Source: Gammaproteobacteria bacterium (GTDB taxonomy: Bacteria > Pseudomonadota > Gammaproteobacteria > Steroidobacterales > Steroidobacteraceae). From it: 36,425 nt of DNA. This document shows, in pieces, positions 7,883-16,832 of this stretch (positions within the stretch are counted from its first letter, which is position 1; every line of letters starts with the position of its first letter). The position numbers and the translations under genes are program-made. The notes under the pieces are model-generated. The model saw only the letters and a program-made list of their open reading frames with translations. It was not told the origin of the DNA and did not search any database. The stretch is taken from positions 1 through 36,425 of the forward strand of contig JAGWPU010000043.1 of the NCBI GenBank assembly GCA_028870355.1, written 5' to 3'.

Positions 7883-10354
7883 ATGAATCCATGGGTGGTA
7901 CACAAGTTCGGTGGCTCGAGCGTCGCCGACGAGGGCTGTTTTCGCCGAGTCGCCGAGATCGTCGAATCCACGGGCCGGGAGCGCGAAGCCGTGGTGCTGT
8001 CGGCTTGCAAGGGCGTGACCGATGCGCTGCTCGCGCTGATCGCGCTCGCCGAGCGCGTCGACGGCGATCTGGCCGGCGCGCTCGCGGCGCTCGAGGCGCG
8101 CCACATCGGACTCGCGCGCGCGTTGCTGTCGGCCCCGGCCTGCGAGGCGTACGTCGCGGAACTGCGCCGCGACGTCGCCGACATCAGCGGGATGCTGCAA
8201 ACCGTCCGGCTGATCCGGTCCGCGCCGAACGCCTTGCGCGACGTGATCGCGGGGTACGGGGAGATCTGGTCGACCCGCCTGTTCGCGCCGTTCCTTCGCG
8301 AGCGAGGGCAGGTCGGCGGCGAGGTGCGCTGGCTCGATGCGCGCCAGGTCGTCGTGGTCGAGTGGGGCCCGCTCGGCCCGGCGGTCGACTGGGCGCGCAG
8401 TGCCGAGCGGATCGGGGCGCTCGTGCCGGCGGATTTTCGCGGCCGCCTGATCGTCACCGGCTTCATCGCGACCACGCCGGCCGGAGTGCCCACGACGCTC
8501 GGCCGCAACGGGAGCGACTTCTCCGGTTCGATCTTCGGTGCGCTGCTGAACGCCGCGCAGATCCACATCTGGACCGACGTCGACGGCGTGCTGTCGGCCG
8601 ATCCCCGGCTCGTGCCGAACGCGCAGGTGATCGATCAGCTGTCGTACAACGAGGCGATGGAGCTCGCGTACTTCGGCGCGAAGGTGATCCATCCGCAGAC
8701 GATGGAACCCGCGGTCGCGCGCGACATCCCGATCTTCATCCGCAACACCTTCGCGCCCGCCCATCGGGGCACGCTGATCTGTGCGAGGCCGAAGTCGCCG
8801 CTCACGGTCAAGGGGATCACGACGATCGATCCGGTCGCGCTCGTGAATCTCGAGGGCGCGGGGATGATCGGCGTGCCAGGCACCGCGAATCGTCTGTTCG
8901 GTGCGCTGCGCGACGCCGGGATCTCGGTGATCCTGATCTCGCAGGGCAGCTCCGAGCACTCGATCTGCTTCGCGATCCCGGCCGACCAGGCGGCGCGGGC
9001 CGAGAGCGCGGTGCGGCAGGCGTTCGACGCCGAATTGCGCGCCGGCCACATTCAGAGCGTCGACGTCGAGCGCGGGATGAGCATCCTCGCCGTCGTCGGT
9101 GACGGCATGGCGGGCGCGCGCGGCGTCGCGGCGCGGGTATTCGATTCGCTGGCTCGTGCGGCGATCAACGTGCGCGCGATCGCCCAGGGCGCCTCGGAGC
9201 GCAACATCTCGGTCGTCGTCGACGGAAAATCGGCGGCGAAGGCGCTGCGCGCGGTGCATGCGGGCTTCTACCTGTCGGCGAACACCGTGTCGATCGGGCT
9301 GATCGGGCCCGGGACGGTCGGCAGCGTGCTGCTGACGCAGATCGCATCCCAGCTCGAGCGGCTGCGTGCGCGGAACCTGGACCTGCGGGTCCGCGGGATC
9401 GCCGGAACGCGCCGGATGCTGCTCGAGGAGCACGCGATCGACCTGGGACAGTGGCGCGAGCGCCTCGCCGAGCACGGCGAGGCGTTCGACCTGAAGCGCT
9501 TCGTCGATGCGGTGCAGCCGGACTACATCCCGCACGCGCTGATCATCGATTGCAGCGCGAGCGCGGAGGTCGCGTCCCACTATCGGGAGTGGCTCGCGCG
9601 CGGGATCCACGTCGTGACCCCGAACAAGAAGGCGAACAGCGGTGCGCTCGAGTACTACCGCGGCTGCCAGGACGCGGCGCGCGCGTCGGGCACGCATTAC
9701 CTGTACGAAGCGACGGTCGGTGCGGGCCTGCCGGTGATCCAGACCTTGCGCGACCTGCGCGAGACCGGCGACGAGGTCACGAGCATCGAGGGAATCTTCT
9801 CCGGAACGCTCGCGTACCTCTTCAACGTGTTCGACGGGAGTGAGCCGTTCTCCTCGATCGTGCGCGCCGCGAAGCAGAAGGGCTATACCGAGCCGGACCC
9901 GCGGGACGACCTGTCGGGCGTCGACGTCGCGCGCAAGCTGATCATTCTCGGCCGCGAGATGGGCCTCACGATCGAGCTCTCGGACGTGCGCATCGAGGGC
10001 CTGGTGCCGAAGGCGCTCGAAGGCTGCAGCGTTGCGGAGTTCATGGACCGTCTCGTCGAGTTCGATGCCGCGATGGCCGAGCGCTACGCCGAGGCCCGCG
10101 CGCGCGGCGAGGTCCTGCGCTACGTCGGGCGGATCGATGCGGCCGGGAACGCGACCGTGGGTCTGACCCCGGTCGATGCCCGGCATCCGTTCGCGAACAT
10201 CGCGCTGACCGACAACATCGTGCGCTTCGCGACCCGCCGCTATTGCGACAATCCGTTGATCGTCCAGGGACCGGGCGCCGGCCCCGAGGTCACCGCCGGC
10301 GGCGTCTTCGGCGACGTGCTGCGGCTCGCGGCCTACCTGGGCGCCCACCTCTAA
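7883..10354 (+). CDS. thrA: Bifunctional aspartokinase / homoserine dehydrogenase I
   Basis: 823 residues, close to the 820 of E. coli ThrA. The aspartokinase domain begins at once with HKFGGSSV (Lys8) and continues to about residue 300 (TDVDGVLSADPR, SYNEAMELAYFGAKV). Two ACT domains follow (about 315-460; VALVNLEGAGMIGVPG and LAVVGDGMAG), the site of feedback inhibition by threonine. The homoserine dehydrogenase domain starts with a Rossmann motif GLIGPGTVGS near residue 472 and includes the catalytic region VTPNKKANSG and GIFSGTLAYLFN. It performs the first and third steps from aspartate to threonine. An upstream in-frame start at 7715 gives an unrelated 56-residue extension and is rejected because MNPWVVHKFGG matches the family start. 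It is first of a thrABC operon. Confidence 0.97.
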   Translation: MNPWVVHKFGGSSVADEGCFRRVAEIVESTGREREAVVLSACKGVTDALLALIALAERVDGDLAGALAALEARHIGLARALLSAPACEAYVAELRRDVADISGMLQTVRLIRSAPNALRDVIAGYGEIWSTRLFAPFLRERGQVGGEVRWLDARQVVVVEWGPLGPAVDWARSAERIGALVPADFRGRLIVTGFIATTPAGVPTTLGRNGSDFSGSIFGALLNAAQIHIWTDVDGVLSADPRLVPNAQVIDQLSYNEAMELAYFGAKVIHPQTMEPAVARDIPIFIRNTFAPAHRGTLICARPKSPLTVKGITTIDPVALVNLEGAGMIGVPGTANRLFGALRDAGISVILISQGSSEHSICFAIPADQAARAESAVRQAFDAELRAGHIQSVDVERGMSILAVVGDGMAGARGVAARVFDSLARAAINVRAIAQGASERNISVVVDGKSAAKALRAVHAGFYLSANTVSIGLIGPGTVGSVLLTQIASQLERLRARNLDLRVRGIAGTRRMLLEEHAIDLGQWRERLAEHGEAFDLKRFVDAVQPDYIPHALIIDCSASAEVASHYREWLARGIHVVTPNKKANSGALEYYRGCQDAARASGTHYLYEATVGAGLPVIQTLRDLRETGDEVTSIEGIFSGTLAYLFNVFDGSEPFSSIVRAAKQKGYTEPDPRDDLSGVDVARKLIILGREMGLTIELSDVRIEGLVPKALEGCSVAEFMDRLVEFDAAMAERYAEARARGEVLRYVGRIDAAGNATVGLTPVDARHPFANIALTDNIVRFATRRYCDNPLIVQGPGAGPEVTAGGVFGDVLRLAAYLGAHL

Positions 10355-10379
10355 CCGCCAACGACGAGGGAACCGATCC

Positions 10380-11312
10380 GTGCTCACCGACGTCACTGCC
10401 TTCGCTCCCGCCACCGTCGCCAACGTGGCGATCGGCTTCGACATCCTGGGACACACGGTCGAGGCGATCGGCGACCGGGTCCGCGTGCGTCGCACCGAGG
10501 AGCGCGGCGTTCGCATCGTCGCGATCGAGGGGATCGCCGGTTCGCTGCCGGTCGAACCGGAGCGCAATACCGCCGGTCGCGCGGTGCAGGCGATGCACCA
10601 GGATCTCGGGCTCGCACACGGATTCGATCTGGAAATCGACAAGGGGATCCCGCTCGCGTCCGGGCTCGGCGGTTCGGCGGCGTCCGCGGTCGCCGCGGTC
10701 GTCGCGGCGAATGCGCTGCTCGCCGAGCCCCTGCCGCCGCTGCGCCTGCTGCGGTATGCGATGCAGGGAGAGATCGTCGCGAGCGGCTCGGCGCACCTCG
10801 ACAACATCGCGCCGAGCCTGTTCGGCGGCCTGGTGCTCACCGTCGGGATCGATCACCCGCGGGTGAAGAAGATCCCGGTGCCGGCGTCGCTGCGCTGTGT
10901 GATCGTGCATCCTCACATGCACCTCGGCACGCGCGAGGCGCGTGCGATCCTGAAGGCGGACGTCAGCCGGTCCGACTTCGTCTGGCAGACCGCGAACCTC
11001 GCGGGCTTCATCAGCGGGTGCTACTCCGACGACCTGGAGATGATCCGGGATTCCTTCAACGACGTGATCATCGAGCCGCAGCGCGCATCCCTGATTCCGG
11101 GCTTCGCGGACGTGAAGCGTGGCGCGATGTCGGCGGGCGCGCTCGGCTGCTCGATCTCCGGTGCCGGACCGACCGTGTTCGCCTGGTCGGAAGTCCAGAA
11201 CGCGGAGGCGGTTCGCGGCGCGATGGTCGCTGCGTTCGGCCGGCACGGATTGCAGACGGACGACTGGATCTCGACGATCGAGAATTACGGCGCACGAGTG
11301 GTGAGGGCGTGA
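10380..11312 (+). CDS. thrB: Homoserine kinase
   Basis: 310 residues, the same length as E. coli ThrB. It is a GHMP-family kinase: N-terminal APATVANVAIGFDILGH, ATP-binding PLASGLGGSA (residues 91-100), and a C-terminal GAMSAGALGCSISGAGPT motif. It phosphorylates homoserine for threonine synthase. The start is GTG at 10380 with a GAGGG ribosome site at about 10366-10370. It lies 25 bases after thrA and its TGA overlaps the thrC ATG by one base, so the three genes form one operon. Confidence 0.97.
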   Translation: MLTDVTAFAPATVANVAIGFDILGHTVEAIGDRVRVRRTEERGVRIVAIEGIAGSLPVEPERNTAGRAVQAMHQDLGLAHGFDLEIDKGIPLASGLGGSAASAVAAVVAANALLAEPLPPLRLLRYAMQGEIVASGSAHLDNIAPSLFGGLVLTVGIDHPRVKKIPVPASLRCVIVHPHMHLGTREARAILKADVSRSDFVWQTANLAGFISGCYSDDLEMIRDSFNDVIIEPQRASLIPGFADVKRGAMSAGALGCSISGAGPTVFAWSEVQNAEAVRGAMVAAFGRHGLQTDDWISTIENYGARVVRA

Positions 11313-12619
11313 TGGGGAGCATGACGTATTCGAGCACCCGGGGCGATTCGACCGAGGTGTCGCTCAGCGAGGCGATCGCGCGCGGACTCGCGCCGGACGG
11401 CGGCCTGTACGTGCCCCGGCAGCTGCCGCGGATCGACCGGGCCGCGCTCGATGCGGGTCGTGGGCTGCCCGCGCTCGCGCGCGTCGCCCTGCGAGGTTTT
11501 TTCGACGGGGATCGTCTGCAGGCGCGGCTCGGCGAGATCGCCGATGCGGCGCTCGACGTGCCGGCGCCGACGACCGCGATCGAGGCGTCGCCGGATCCCT
11601 TGTACGCGCTCGAGCTGTATCACGGCCCGACCGCGGCGTTCAAGGACTTCGGCGCCCGGTTCCTCGCGGAGAGCCTGGAGCGGATGCGCACGCCACAGGA
11701 AGAGCGCCTGACGATTCTGGTCGCGACTTCCGGAGATACCGGCGGTGCCGTCGCGGCGGCGTTCCACCGGCGTCCCTGGGTGCGCGTCGTGATCCTGTAC
11801 CCGAAAGGGCTGGTCAGTCCGCGCCAGGAACAGCAGCTGACCTGCTGGGGCGAGAACGTCGAGTCGCTGCGCGTCGCGGGAACCTTCGACGATTGCCAGC
11901 GGCTCGTGAAGGAGGCCTTCGTCGATCCGGCGCTCGGCAGGCGACATCGGTTCAGCTCGGCGAACAGCATCAACGTCGGCCGGCTCCTGCCGCAGATGGT
12001 GTACTACGTCGCCTCGAGCCTCCAGATCGAGCGCGCGACCGGCCGGCCCGCGAACTACGTGATCCCCGCGGGCAATCTCGGGAACGCGTTCGCGGCCGTG
12101 TGGGCGCGCGAGCTCGGGCTGCCGATCGAGCGGATCGTGCTCGCGCACAACGCGAACCGGACGGTACCCGACTACCTCGCGACCGGTGAGTGGCGGCCGC
12201 GCCCGAGCATCGCGACGCTCGCGTCGGCGATGGACGTCGGCAACCCGAGCAACATGGAACGGCTGCGCGCGCTGTACCCGGACGTCGCGGCGCTGCGGTC
12301 CCGGATCACGGCGGACAGTATCGACGATGCGGCGATCCGCGAGCGCATCATCGCCGATCACCGACGCCTCGGTCGGGTGTGGTGTCCGCACACCGCGGCC
12401 GCCGCCGAAAGCTACGCACGCTTGCCGGCGAGCGAGCGCAGCGGGCGGCCCTGGGTCCTCGTCGCGACCGCGCACCCGGCCAAGTTCAACGAGATCGTCG
12501 AGCCGCTGGTCGGCTCACCGATCGACGTTCCGGAGAGCCTGGCTCGTCTGCTCCGCCTGCCTCGCCGGGTCACCGACATCGCACCGACCCTCGGGGCCCT
12601 CGCGGACGCGATCGCATGA
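11312..12619 (+). CDS. thrC: Threonine synthase
   Basis: 435 residues. It converts O-phosphohomoserine to threonine using PLP, which should be bound at Lys111 in GPTAAFKDFGARF. It also shows the ATSGDTGGA phosphate-binding loop near residue 138 and SSANSINVGRLLPQMVYY near residue 218. The N-terminus (YSSTRGDS...APDGGLYVP) fits the long bacterial ThrC type. ATG at 11312 overlaps the thrB stop (TGATG). A second ATG at 11321 is possible and would remove only three residues. The stop overlaps the next start by four bases. Confidence 0.97.
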   Translation: MGSMTYSSTRGDSTEVSLSEAIARGLAPDGGLYVPRQLPRIDRAALDAGRGLPALARVALRGFFDGDRLQARLGEIADAALDVPAPTTAIEASPDPLYALELYHGPTAAFKDFGARFLAESLERMRTPQEERLTILVATSGDTGGAVAAAFHRRPWVRVVILYPKGLVSPRQEQQLTCWGENVESLRVAGTFDDCQRLVKEAFVDPALGRRHRFSSANSINVGRLLPQMVYYVASSLQIERATGRPANYVIPAGNLGNAFAAVWARELGLPIERIVLAHNANRTVPDYLATGEWRPRPSIATLASAMDVGNPSNMERLRALYPDVAALRSRITADSIDDAAIRERIIADHRRLGRVWCPHTAAAAESYARLPASERSGRPWVLVATAHPAKFNEIVEPLVGSPIDVPESLARLLRLPRRVTDIAPTLGALADAIA

Positions 12620-13230
12620 CCGAACCGAGCCTCGCCCTGCGAGGGCTCGGGGCGGCTGCCGGAATCGTGCTCGTCGGACTGGCCGCCGTCGGGTTCGTGC
12701 GGCGCTACCGGCGTCGGGCGCGGCGCCGAGCGCTGCTCGAGCGGCTCGGGCGCTTCGCGCTGGAGGCGGTGCACCGGGTGCAGGTCCCGGACGGGATGGG
12801 CGGCTTCTATCACGTCGATCATCTGCTACTGACGCCGCGCGGCGTGCTCGTGCTCGACACGCGGCGGGTTGCGGGCTTGATCTTCGGCGGAGACCAGATG
12901 AGCGAGTGGACGGTGCTCGCGCGGGGGCGGCGTGAAACCTTCGACAATCCCCAGCCCGCGCTCTACGACCGGATCGCCGCGGTCAAGGCCCTGGTCGGCG
13001 AAGTGCCGGTCGAGGGCTTGATCGTGTTCTCGAACGTCGGGCGCGTCGCGAAGGGCAAGCCGAAGGGCGTCGTGATGCTCGAAGAACTCGACGCGGGCCT
13101 CGCGCCGGTCGATCTTACCGCCCACGCGCCGTCGTCCGACGAGCCGGCCGAAGCCGCGACGGCCCGCACGGCCTGGGCGGGGCTCGTCGCGCACCTGCGC
13201 CCGAGCCCGCACGAATTCACGAATCTGTAG
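12616..13230 (+). CDS. NERD-like (nuclease-related) domain protein with N-terminal membrane anchor
   Basis: 204 residues from ATG at 12616, which overlaps the thrC stop as ATGA. A single hydrophobic helix (about residues 9-30) is followed by a basic stop-transfer stretch (RRYRRRARRRA), then a NERD-like fold: HVDHLLLTPRGVLVLDTRRVAGLIFGG around residues 60-90, then DRIAAVKALVG and GLIVFSN. In typical NERD domains the segment after the IDH motif reads EtK or EvK, part of a restriction-nuclease-like active site. Here it is DTR, so both the Glu and the Lys are conservatively replaced. Catalysis is uncertain. Its coupling to thrC probably reflects operon packing. Its 3' end overlaps the convergent tatD by 14 bases. 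Confidence 0.65.
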   Translation: MTEPSLALRGLGAAAGIVLVGLAAVGFVRRYRRRARRRALLERLGRFALEAVHRVQVPDGMGGFYHVDHLLLTPRGVLVLDTRRVAGLIFGGDQMSEWTVLARGRRETFDNPQPALYDRIAAVKALVGEVPVEGLIVFSNVGRVAKGKPKGVVMLEELDAGLAPVDLTAHAPSSDEPAEAATARTAWAGLVAHLRPSPHEFTNL

Positions 13231-14014
13231 GGCCCGAGAGCCGGAACACGGTCCGCGCATTGCGGGTCGTCGCCGCGGCGAGATCCTCGAGCCGCTCGTT
13301 CCGCAGGGCCGCGACCGCCCGTGCGACGTGCGCGAGGTACGCGGGTTCGTTGCGGCGCGACCGCGGAGGCGGCGCGAGATCCCGAGGCAGCAGATACGGG
13401 GCGTCGGTCTCGATCATCAGGCGATCCGCCGGAATCCGCGGTACCGCGTCGCGCAGTGCCGCGCCGCGCCGCTCGTCGCAGACCCACCCGGTCACGCCGA
13501 CCGCGAGCCCGAGCGCCAGATAGCGTTCGAGCTCTGCGGGGCCGCCGGTGAAGCAGTGCGCGACGCCGCCGACGAGGCGAGGGGCGTAGTCCTCGAGAAT
13601 CGCGACGAAATCCGCGTGGGCGTCGCGCTGATGGAGGAACACGGGCTTGCGGGCCTCGACCGCGACGTCCAGCTGGGCGAGGAAGACCGCGCGTTGCGCC
13701 GGGCGCGGCGAGAAGTCACGGAAGTAATCGAGGCCGCACTCGCCGACCGCGACGACCTGCGCCCGGGCGACGAGTTCGACGAGCGCGTCGCGGTCCTGCG
13801 CGCGGTGGCCTGCGGCGTGATGGGGATGCACGCCCGCGGTCGCGTACAGCACGCCGGGGCGAGTCGCGGCGAGTGCGATCGCGTCGCGCGAGCTCGCGTG
13901 GTCGGCGCCGGTGACCATCAACTGCACGACGCCGGCATCGGCCGCGCGAGCGAGCACCGCGTCGAGGTCCGGCGCGAAGCTCTCGTGGGTGAGATTCGCG
14001 CCGATATCGATCAT
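13217..14014 (-). CDS. tatD: TatD family metal-dependent hydrolase (3'-5' deoxyribonuclease)
   Basis: 265 residues, close to E. coli TatD (260). It follows that protein closely: MIDIGANLTHESF start, TAGVHPHHA, VAVGECGLDYFRDFSPR, KPVFLHQRDAH, GVAHCFTGG, TGWVCDERRG, and IETDAPYLLPRDL...SRRNEP. The His, Glu and Asp residues in these motifs bind the catalytic metals of the TIM barrel. One oddity is that the first motif reads NLTH, where many TatD-family paralogues have the metal-binding HxH; true TatD proteins also lack HxH. An upstream ATG at 14056 would add 14 Ala/Pro-rich residues; I prefer 14014 because it matches the family start, although neither has a clear ribosome site. Confidence 0.92.
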   Translation of the reverse strand: MIDIGANLTHESFAPDLDAVLARAADAGVVQLMVTGADHASSRDAIALAATRPGVLYATAGVHPHHAAGHRAQDRDALVELVARAQVVAVGECGLDYFRDFSPRPAQRAVFLAQLDVAVEARKPVFLHQRDAHADFVAILEDYAPRLVGGVAHCFTGGPAELERYLALGLAVGVTGWVCDERRGAALRDAVPRIPADRLMIETDAPYLLPRDLAPPPRSRRNEPAYLAHVARAVAALRNERLEDLAAATTRNARTVFRLSGPTDS

Positions 14015-14096
14015 CGCGGGGGGGGCGGGCGGCGCCGCTGCGTCGTCGGGTGACATCGCGCCATTGTAGTCCCGGCGCGGGCTCGTCGCGCTAAAC

Positions 14097-14105
14097 TGGT
14101 ATCAT
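14097..14105 (+). promoter_or_regulatory. Extended -10 promoter (TGGTATCAT) for the metallopeptidase-kynA-DAHP synthase unit
   Basis: TG-G-TATCAT matches an extended -10 element (five of six in the hexamer). It lies 24 bases before the GTG start at 14130. No good -35 is visible, as expected for extended -10 promoters. Confidence 0.45.
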
Positions 14106-14129
14106 GCGCGCGGTCGGAGACGCGCTTCC

Positions 14130-14858
14130 GTGAACCAAGCCGGCATGCAGTTATCCTTGTTCGAGTCCCGTCCTGCGCGAGAGGCGTTCGTGGTGCGCGT
14201 GAGCGCGCGCGCGCGCCGCTTGACCGCGCGGGTGCACATCGGCGGCCGGGTCGAGATCGTGGTGCCGCGTGGCGTCGGTCCGATCGCGGTTCGGGATTTC
14301 GTGCGGCGGTCCTCGGAATGGATCGAGCGCAAGGTCGCCGCGATGCAGCCCTGCGTCGCGCTCGAGGATCCGGTCCCTCAGGAGATCCGCTTCGGCTTCG
14401 GCGGCGAGCGATTCGCGGTCGAGTGGCGGTGCGGCAGGGCGCGCGGTCTGCACGAGCGCGGAGGCCGCGTGATCGTCGGCGCGGCGGATCCGGTCACGGC
14501 GCGGCGGCTGCTGCGCCGCTGGCTCAAGCGAGCCGCGCACGCACGGCTCGGGCCGGCGCTCCTTGCCCTCGCGGCGGAGCACCGCTTCGAGGTCGCGCGC
14601 GTCGCGGTGCGTTGCCAGCGAACCCGCTGGGGAAGCTGCTCGACCCGGGGTACGATCAGCCTGAACGCGTCGCTCCTGTTCCTGCGGGAGCCGGTCGTGC
14701 GGTACCTGTTCGCGCACGAGCTCGCGCACCTGCGGCAGATGAACCACTCGCGGCGCTTCTGGCGCCTAGTCGAGTCCCTCGAGCCCGATTACCGGAGCCT
14801 CGACCGGGAGCTGCTCGCCGGCTGGCGGCAGGTTCCGGCCTGGGTCCACGAAGGCTGA
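14130..14858 (+). CDS. YgjP-like (DUF45, M48-type) zinc metallopeptidase
   Basis: 242 residues. The C-terminal part holds the zinc motif HELAH (His196, Glu197, His200) with His206 in MNHSRRFW as a probable third ligand. QRTRWGSCSTRGTISLN (around 163-180) is the characteristic YgjP/SprT-like segment before it. The N-terminal 70 residues are basic (VRVSARARRLTARVHIGGRVEIVVPRG). The start GTG at 14130 is chosen because GGAGA at 14116-14120 lies nine bases upstream; ATG at 14145 is the alternative. Members are cytosolic and of unknown substrate. kynA follows after seven bases, so they are probably co-transcribed. Confidence 0.85.
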   Translation: MNQAGMQLSLFESRPAREAFVVRVSARARRLTARVHIGGRVEIVVPRGVGPIAVRDFVRRSSEWIERKVAAMQPCVALEDPVPQEIRFGFGGERFAVEWRCGRARGLHERGGRVIVGAADPVTARRLLRRWLKRAAHARLGPALLALAAEHRFEVARVAVRCQRTRWGSCSTRGTISLNASLLFLREPVVRYLFAHELAHLRQMNHSRRFWRLVESLEPDYRSLDRELLAGWRQVPAWVHEG

Positions 14859-14865
14859 ACGCGCG

Positions 14866-15723
14866 ATGAGCGACCATCCGGAGCCGGCGAAGCCGTTCGT
14901 CGACCTGTCCGACGAAGCGGTCCACTGGGACCTGTCGCAGTCGCTGAGCTACGGCCAGTACCTGCACCTCGAGAAGCTCCTCGATGCACAGCATCCGCTC
15001 TCGTATCAGCACGACGAGATGCTGTTCATCGTGATCCATCAGGTGTCGGAGCTGTGGATGCGCCTGTGGCTGCATGAGCTGACCGCGACGATGGATTGTG
15101 TCCGCCGCGACGACATCGGACCGACGTTCAAGATGCTCGAGCGGATCTCCACGATCCAGCAGCAGCTGCTCCAGTCCTGGGACGTGCTCGCGACGATCAC
15201 GCCATCGGATTACTCGGCGTTCCGCAACGCGCTCGGCAAGGCCTCCGGCTTCCAGTCGCGCCAGTACCGCCTGCTCGAGTTCCTGATCGGCAACAAGAAC
15301 GCCGAGTTGATCAAGGTGTTCCGCAACGATCCCGAGAGCCACGAGGAGTTGCAGCGCGCGCTGCGGGCGCCGAGCCTGTACGACGAGGTGCTGCGACTCC
15401 TGAGCCGCCGCGGGTTCGCGCTGCCGCCCGAAGCGATCGACCGGGATTTCTCGCAGCCCTATCGGGCGAGCAAGGCGGTTGCGGCGGCCTGGCTCAGCGT
15501 CTATCACAACGCCGAGAAGGACTGGGATCTGTACCAGCTGGCGGAGCGCCTGACCGATCTCGACTACAAGTTCCAGCTGTGGCGCTTCGCGCACGTGAAG
15601 ACCGTCGAGCGCATCATCGGCCACAAGCGCGGCACCGGCGGCACCGGCGGGGTGTCGTACCTGACCAAGGCGCTCGAACTGAAATTCTTCCCTGAACTGT
15701 GGACCGTACGAACTTCGATGTAG
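14866..15723 (+). CDS. kynA: Tryptophan 2,3-dioxygenase
   Basis: 285 residues. This heme enzyme opens the indole ring of tryptophan to N-formylkynurenine, the first step of the kynurenine pathway. Landmarks shared with the Xanthomonas campestris enzyme are LSYGQYLHLEKLL, HDEMLFIVIHQVSELWM (distal His58), SGFQSRQYRLLEFLIGNKN, QLWRFAHVKTV (probable heme-ligand His243) and GHKRGTGGTGGVSYL near the C-terminus, which covers the substrate. No kynB, kynU or other pathway genes are in the window. Instead the gene is directly followed by a DAHP synthase. Confidence 0.95.
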   Translation: MSDHPEPAKPFVDLSDEAVHWDLSQSLSYGQYLHLEKLLDAQHPLSYQHDEMLFIVIHQVSELWMRLWLHELTATMDCVRRDDIGPTFKMLERISTIQQQLLQSWDVLATITPSDYSAFRNALGKASGFQSRQYRLLEFLIGNKNAELIKVFRNDPESHEELQRALRAPSLYDEVLRLLSRRGFALPPEAIDRDFSQPYRASKAVAAAWLSVYHNAEKDWDLYQLAERLTDLDYKFQLWRFAHVKTVERIIGHKRGTGGTGGVSYLTKALELKFFPELWTVRTSM

Positions 15724-15731
15724 GCACAACG

Positions 15732-16796
15732 GTGAACATCCTCGATCAACTGCAGAACGTCAACGTCCTCTCCAGCGAATTGCTCGCGACACCGGAGGAG
15801 GTCAAGCGCCGCTTGCCGATGACCGAACGGGCGGCGGCGACCGTGTTCCGGTATCGCAACATCGTGCGCGCGATCCTCGACCGCACCGACCCGCGGCTGT
15901 TCATCGTGGTCGGTCCGTGTTCGATCCACGACGTGGCCGCGGCCCGGGAGTATGCGCACCGGCTCAAGGAACTCGCCGCGCGGATCGAGACGACGATCGT
16001 GCCGATCATGCGCGTGTACTTCGAGAAGCCGCGCACCACGGTCGGCTGGAAAGGCCTGATCAACGACCCGGACCTCGACGATTCGTTCCATATCGAGAAG
16101 GGGATCCACCTCGCGCGGGAGCTCCTGCTGACGATCGCCGAGCTCGGTCTCGCGGCCGGCACCGAGGCGCTCGATCCGATCATGCCGCAGTACCTCTCGG
16201 AGCTCGTCACCTGGACCGCGATCGGCGCCCGCACGACGGAGTCCCAGACTCACCGCGAGATGGCGAGCGGCCTGTCGACCCCGGTCGGATTCAAGAACGG
16301 CACCGACGGCAGCCTCGCGGCCTCGATCAACGCGCTGCAGTCGGTACGCCACCCGCATCACTTCCTCGGGATCACCCAGCAGGGTCAATCGGCGGTGTTC
16401 CGGACTCGCGGCAACGGGTATGCGCACATCGTGTTGCGCGGCGGCGGCGGTCGCGTGAACTACGACGCGGTCAGCATCGCGGTCGCGGAGCGCGAGCTGC
16501 GTGCCGCGGGTCTGCCGGAGAACGTCGTCGTCGATTGCAGCCACGGGAACTCGAACAAGGACCCGGCGCTGCAGCCGCTGGTCGCGGAGAATTGCGTCAC
16601 GCAGATCGTGGACGGCAATCGGTCGATCGTCGGACTGATGCTGGAGAGCCATCTTCGCGGCGGCAGTCAGCCGATCCCGAAGGATCTCGCGACACTGGAA
16701 TACGGCGTGTCGATCACCGATCCGTGCATCGACTGGCCGACGACCGAGCGTCTGCTGCTCGAGCTCGATCGCTCGCTGCGCGGCGTACGCCGCTGA
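15732..16796 (+). CDS. 3-deoxy-7-phosphoheptulonate synthase, class I (AroF/G/H type)
   Basis: 354 residues from GTG at 15732, compared with 348-356 for the E. coli isoenzymes. It condenses phosphoenolpyruvate and erythrose 4-phosphate at the entry to the shikimate pathway. Diagnostic stretches: GPCSIHD (metal ligand Cys63), MRVYFEKPRTTVGWKGLINDP, GARTTESQTHREMASGLS, VGFKNGTDGS and DCSHGNSNKD (metal ligand His271). A GTG at 15699 would overlap kynA by 25 bases and add 11 residues; 15732 is preferred because VNILDQLQNVNVLSS aligns with the normal N-terminus. Which aromatic amino acid inhibits it cannot be read from the sequence. A second, unrelated class II enzyme is encoded at 30484-31884. 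Confidence 0.93.
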   Translation: MNILDQLQNVNVLSSELLATPEEVKRRLPMTERAAATVFRYRNIVRAILDRTDPRLFIVVGPCSIHDVAAAREYAHRLKELAARIETTIVPIMRVYFEKPRTTVGWKGLINDPDLDDSFHIEKGIHLARELLLTIAELGLAAGTEALDPIMPQYLSELVTWTAIGARTTESQTHREMASGLSTPVGFKNGTDGSLAASINALQSVRHPHHFLGITQQGQSAVFRTRGNGYAHIVLRGGGGRVNYDAVSIAVAERELRAAGLPENVVVDCSHGNSNKDPALQPLVAENCVTQIVDGNRSIVGLMLESHLRGGSQPIPKDLATLEYGVSITDPCIDWPTTERLLLELDRSLRGVRR

Positions 16797-16804
16797 CCGC
16801 CGAC

Positions 16805-16832
16805 GCGCAGGCCCGCTCGCCCGGGCCTGCGC
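16805..16832. terminator. GC-rich hairpin between convergent genes, probable two-way terminator
   Basis: GCGCAGGCCCG (16805-16815) and CGGGCCTGCGC (16822-16832) make a perfect 11-bp stem with a 6-base loop. It fills the gap between the class I DAHP synthase and the convergent HAD gene. There is no T-run on either side, so Rho or the stem alone would have to act. Confidence 0.5.

Noticed and set aside
7547-10840. Very long minus-strand open frame opposite ygiQ/thrA/thrB
   Set aside because: It gives an Arg/His/Asp-rich translation without domains, and is explained by high GC opposite three confidently identified genes.
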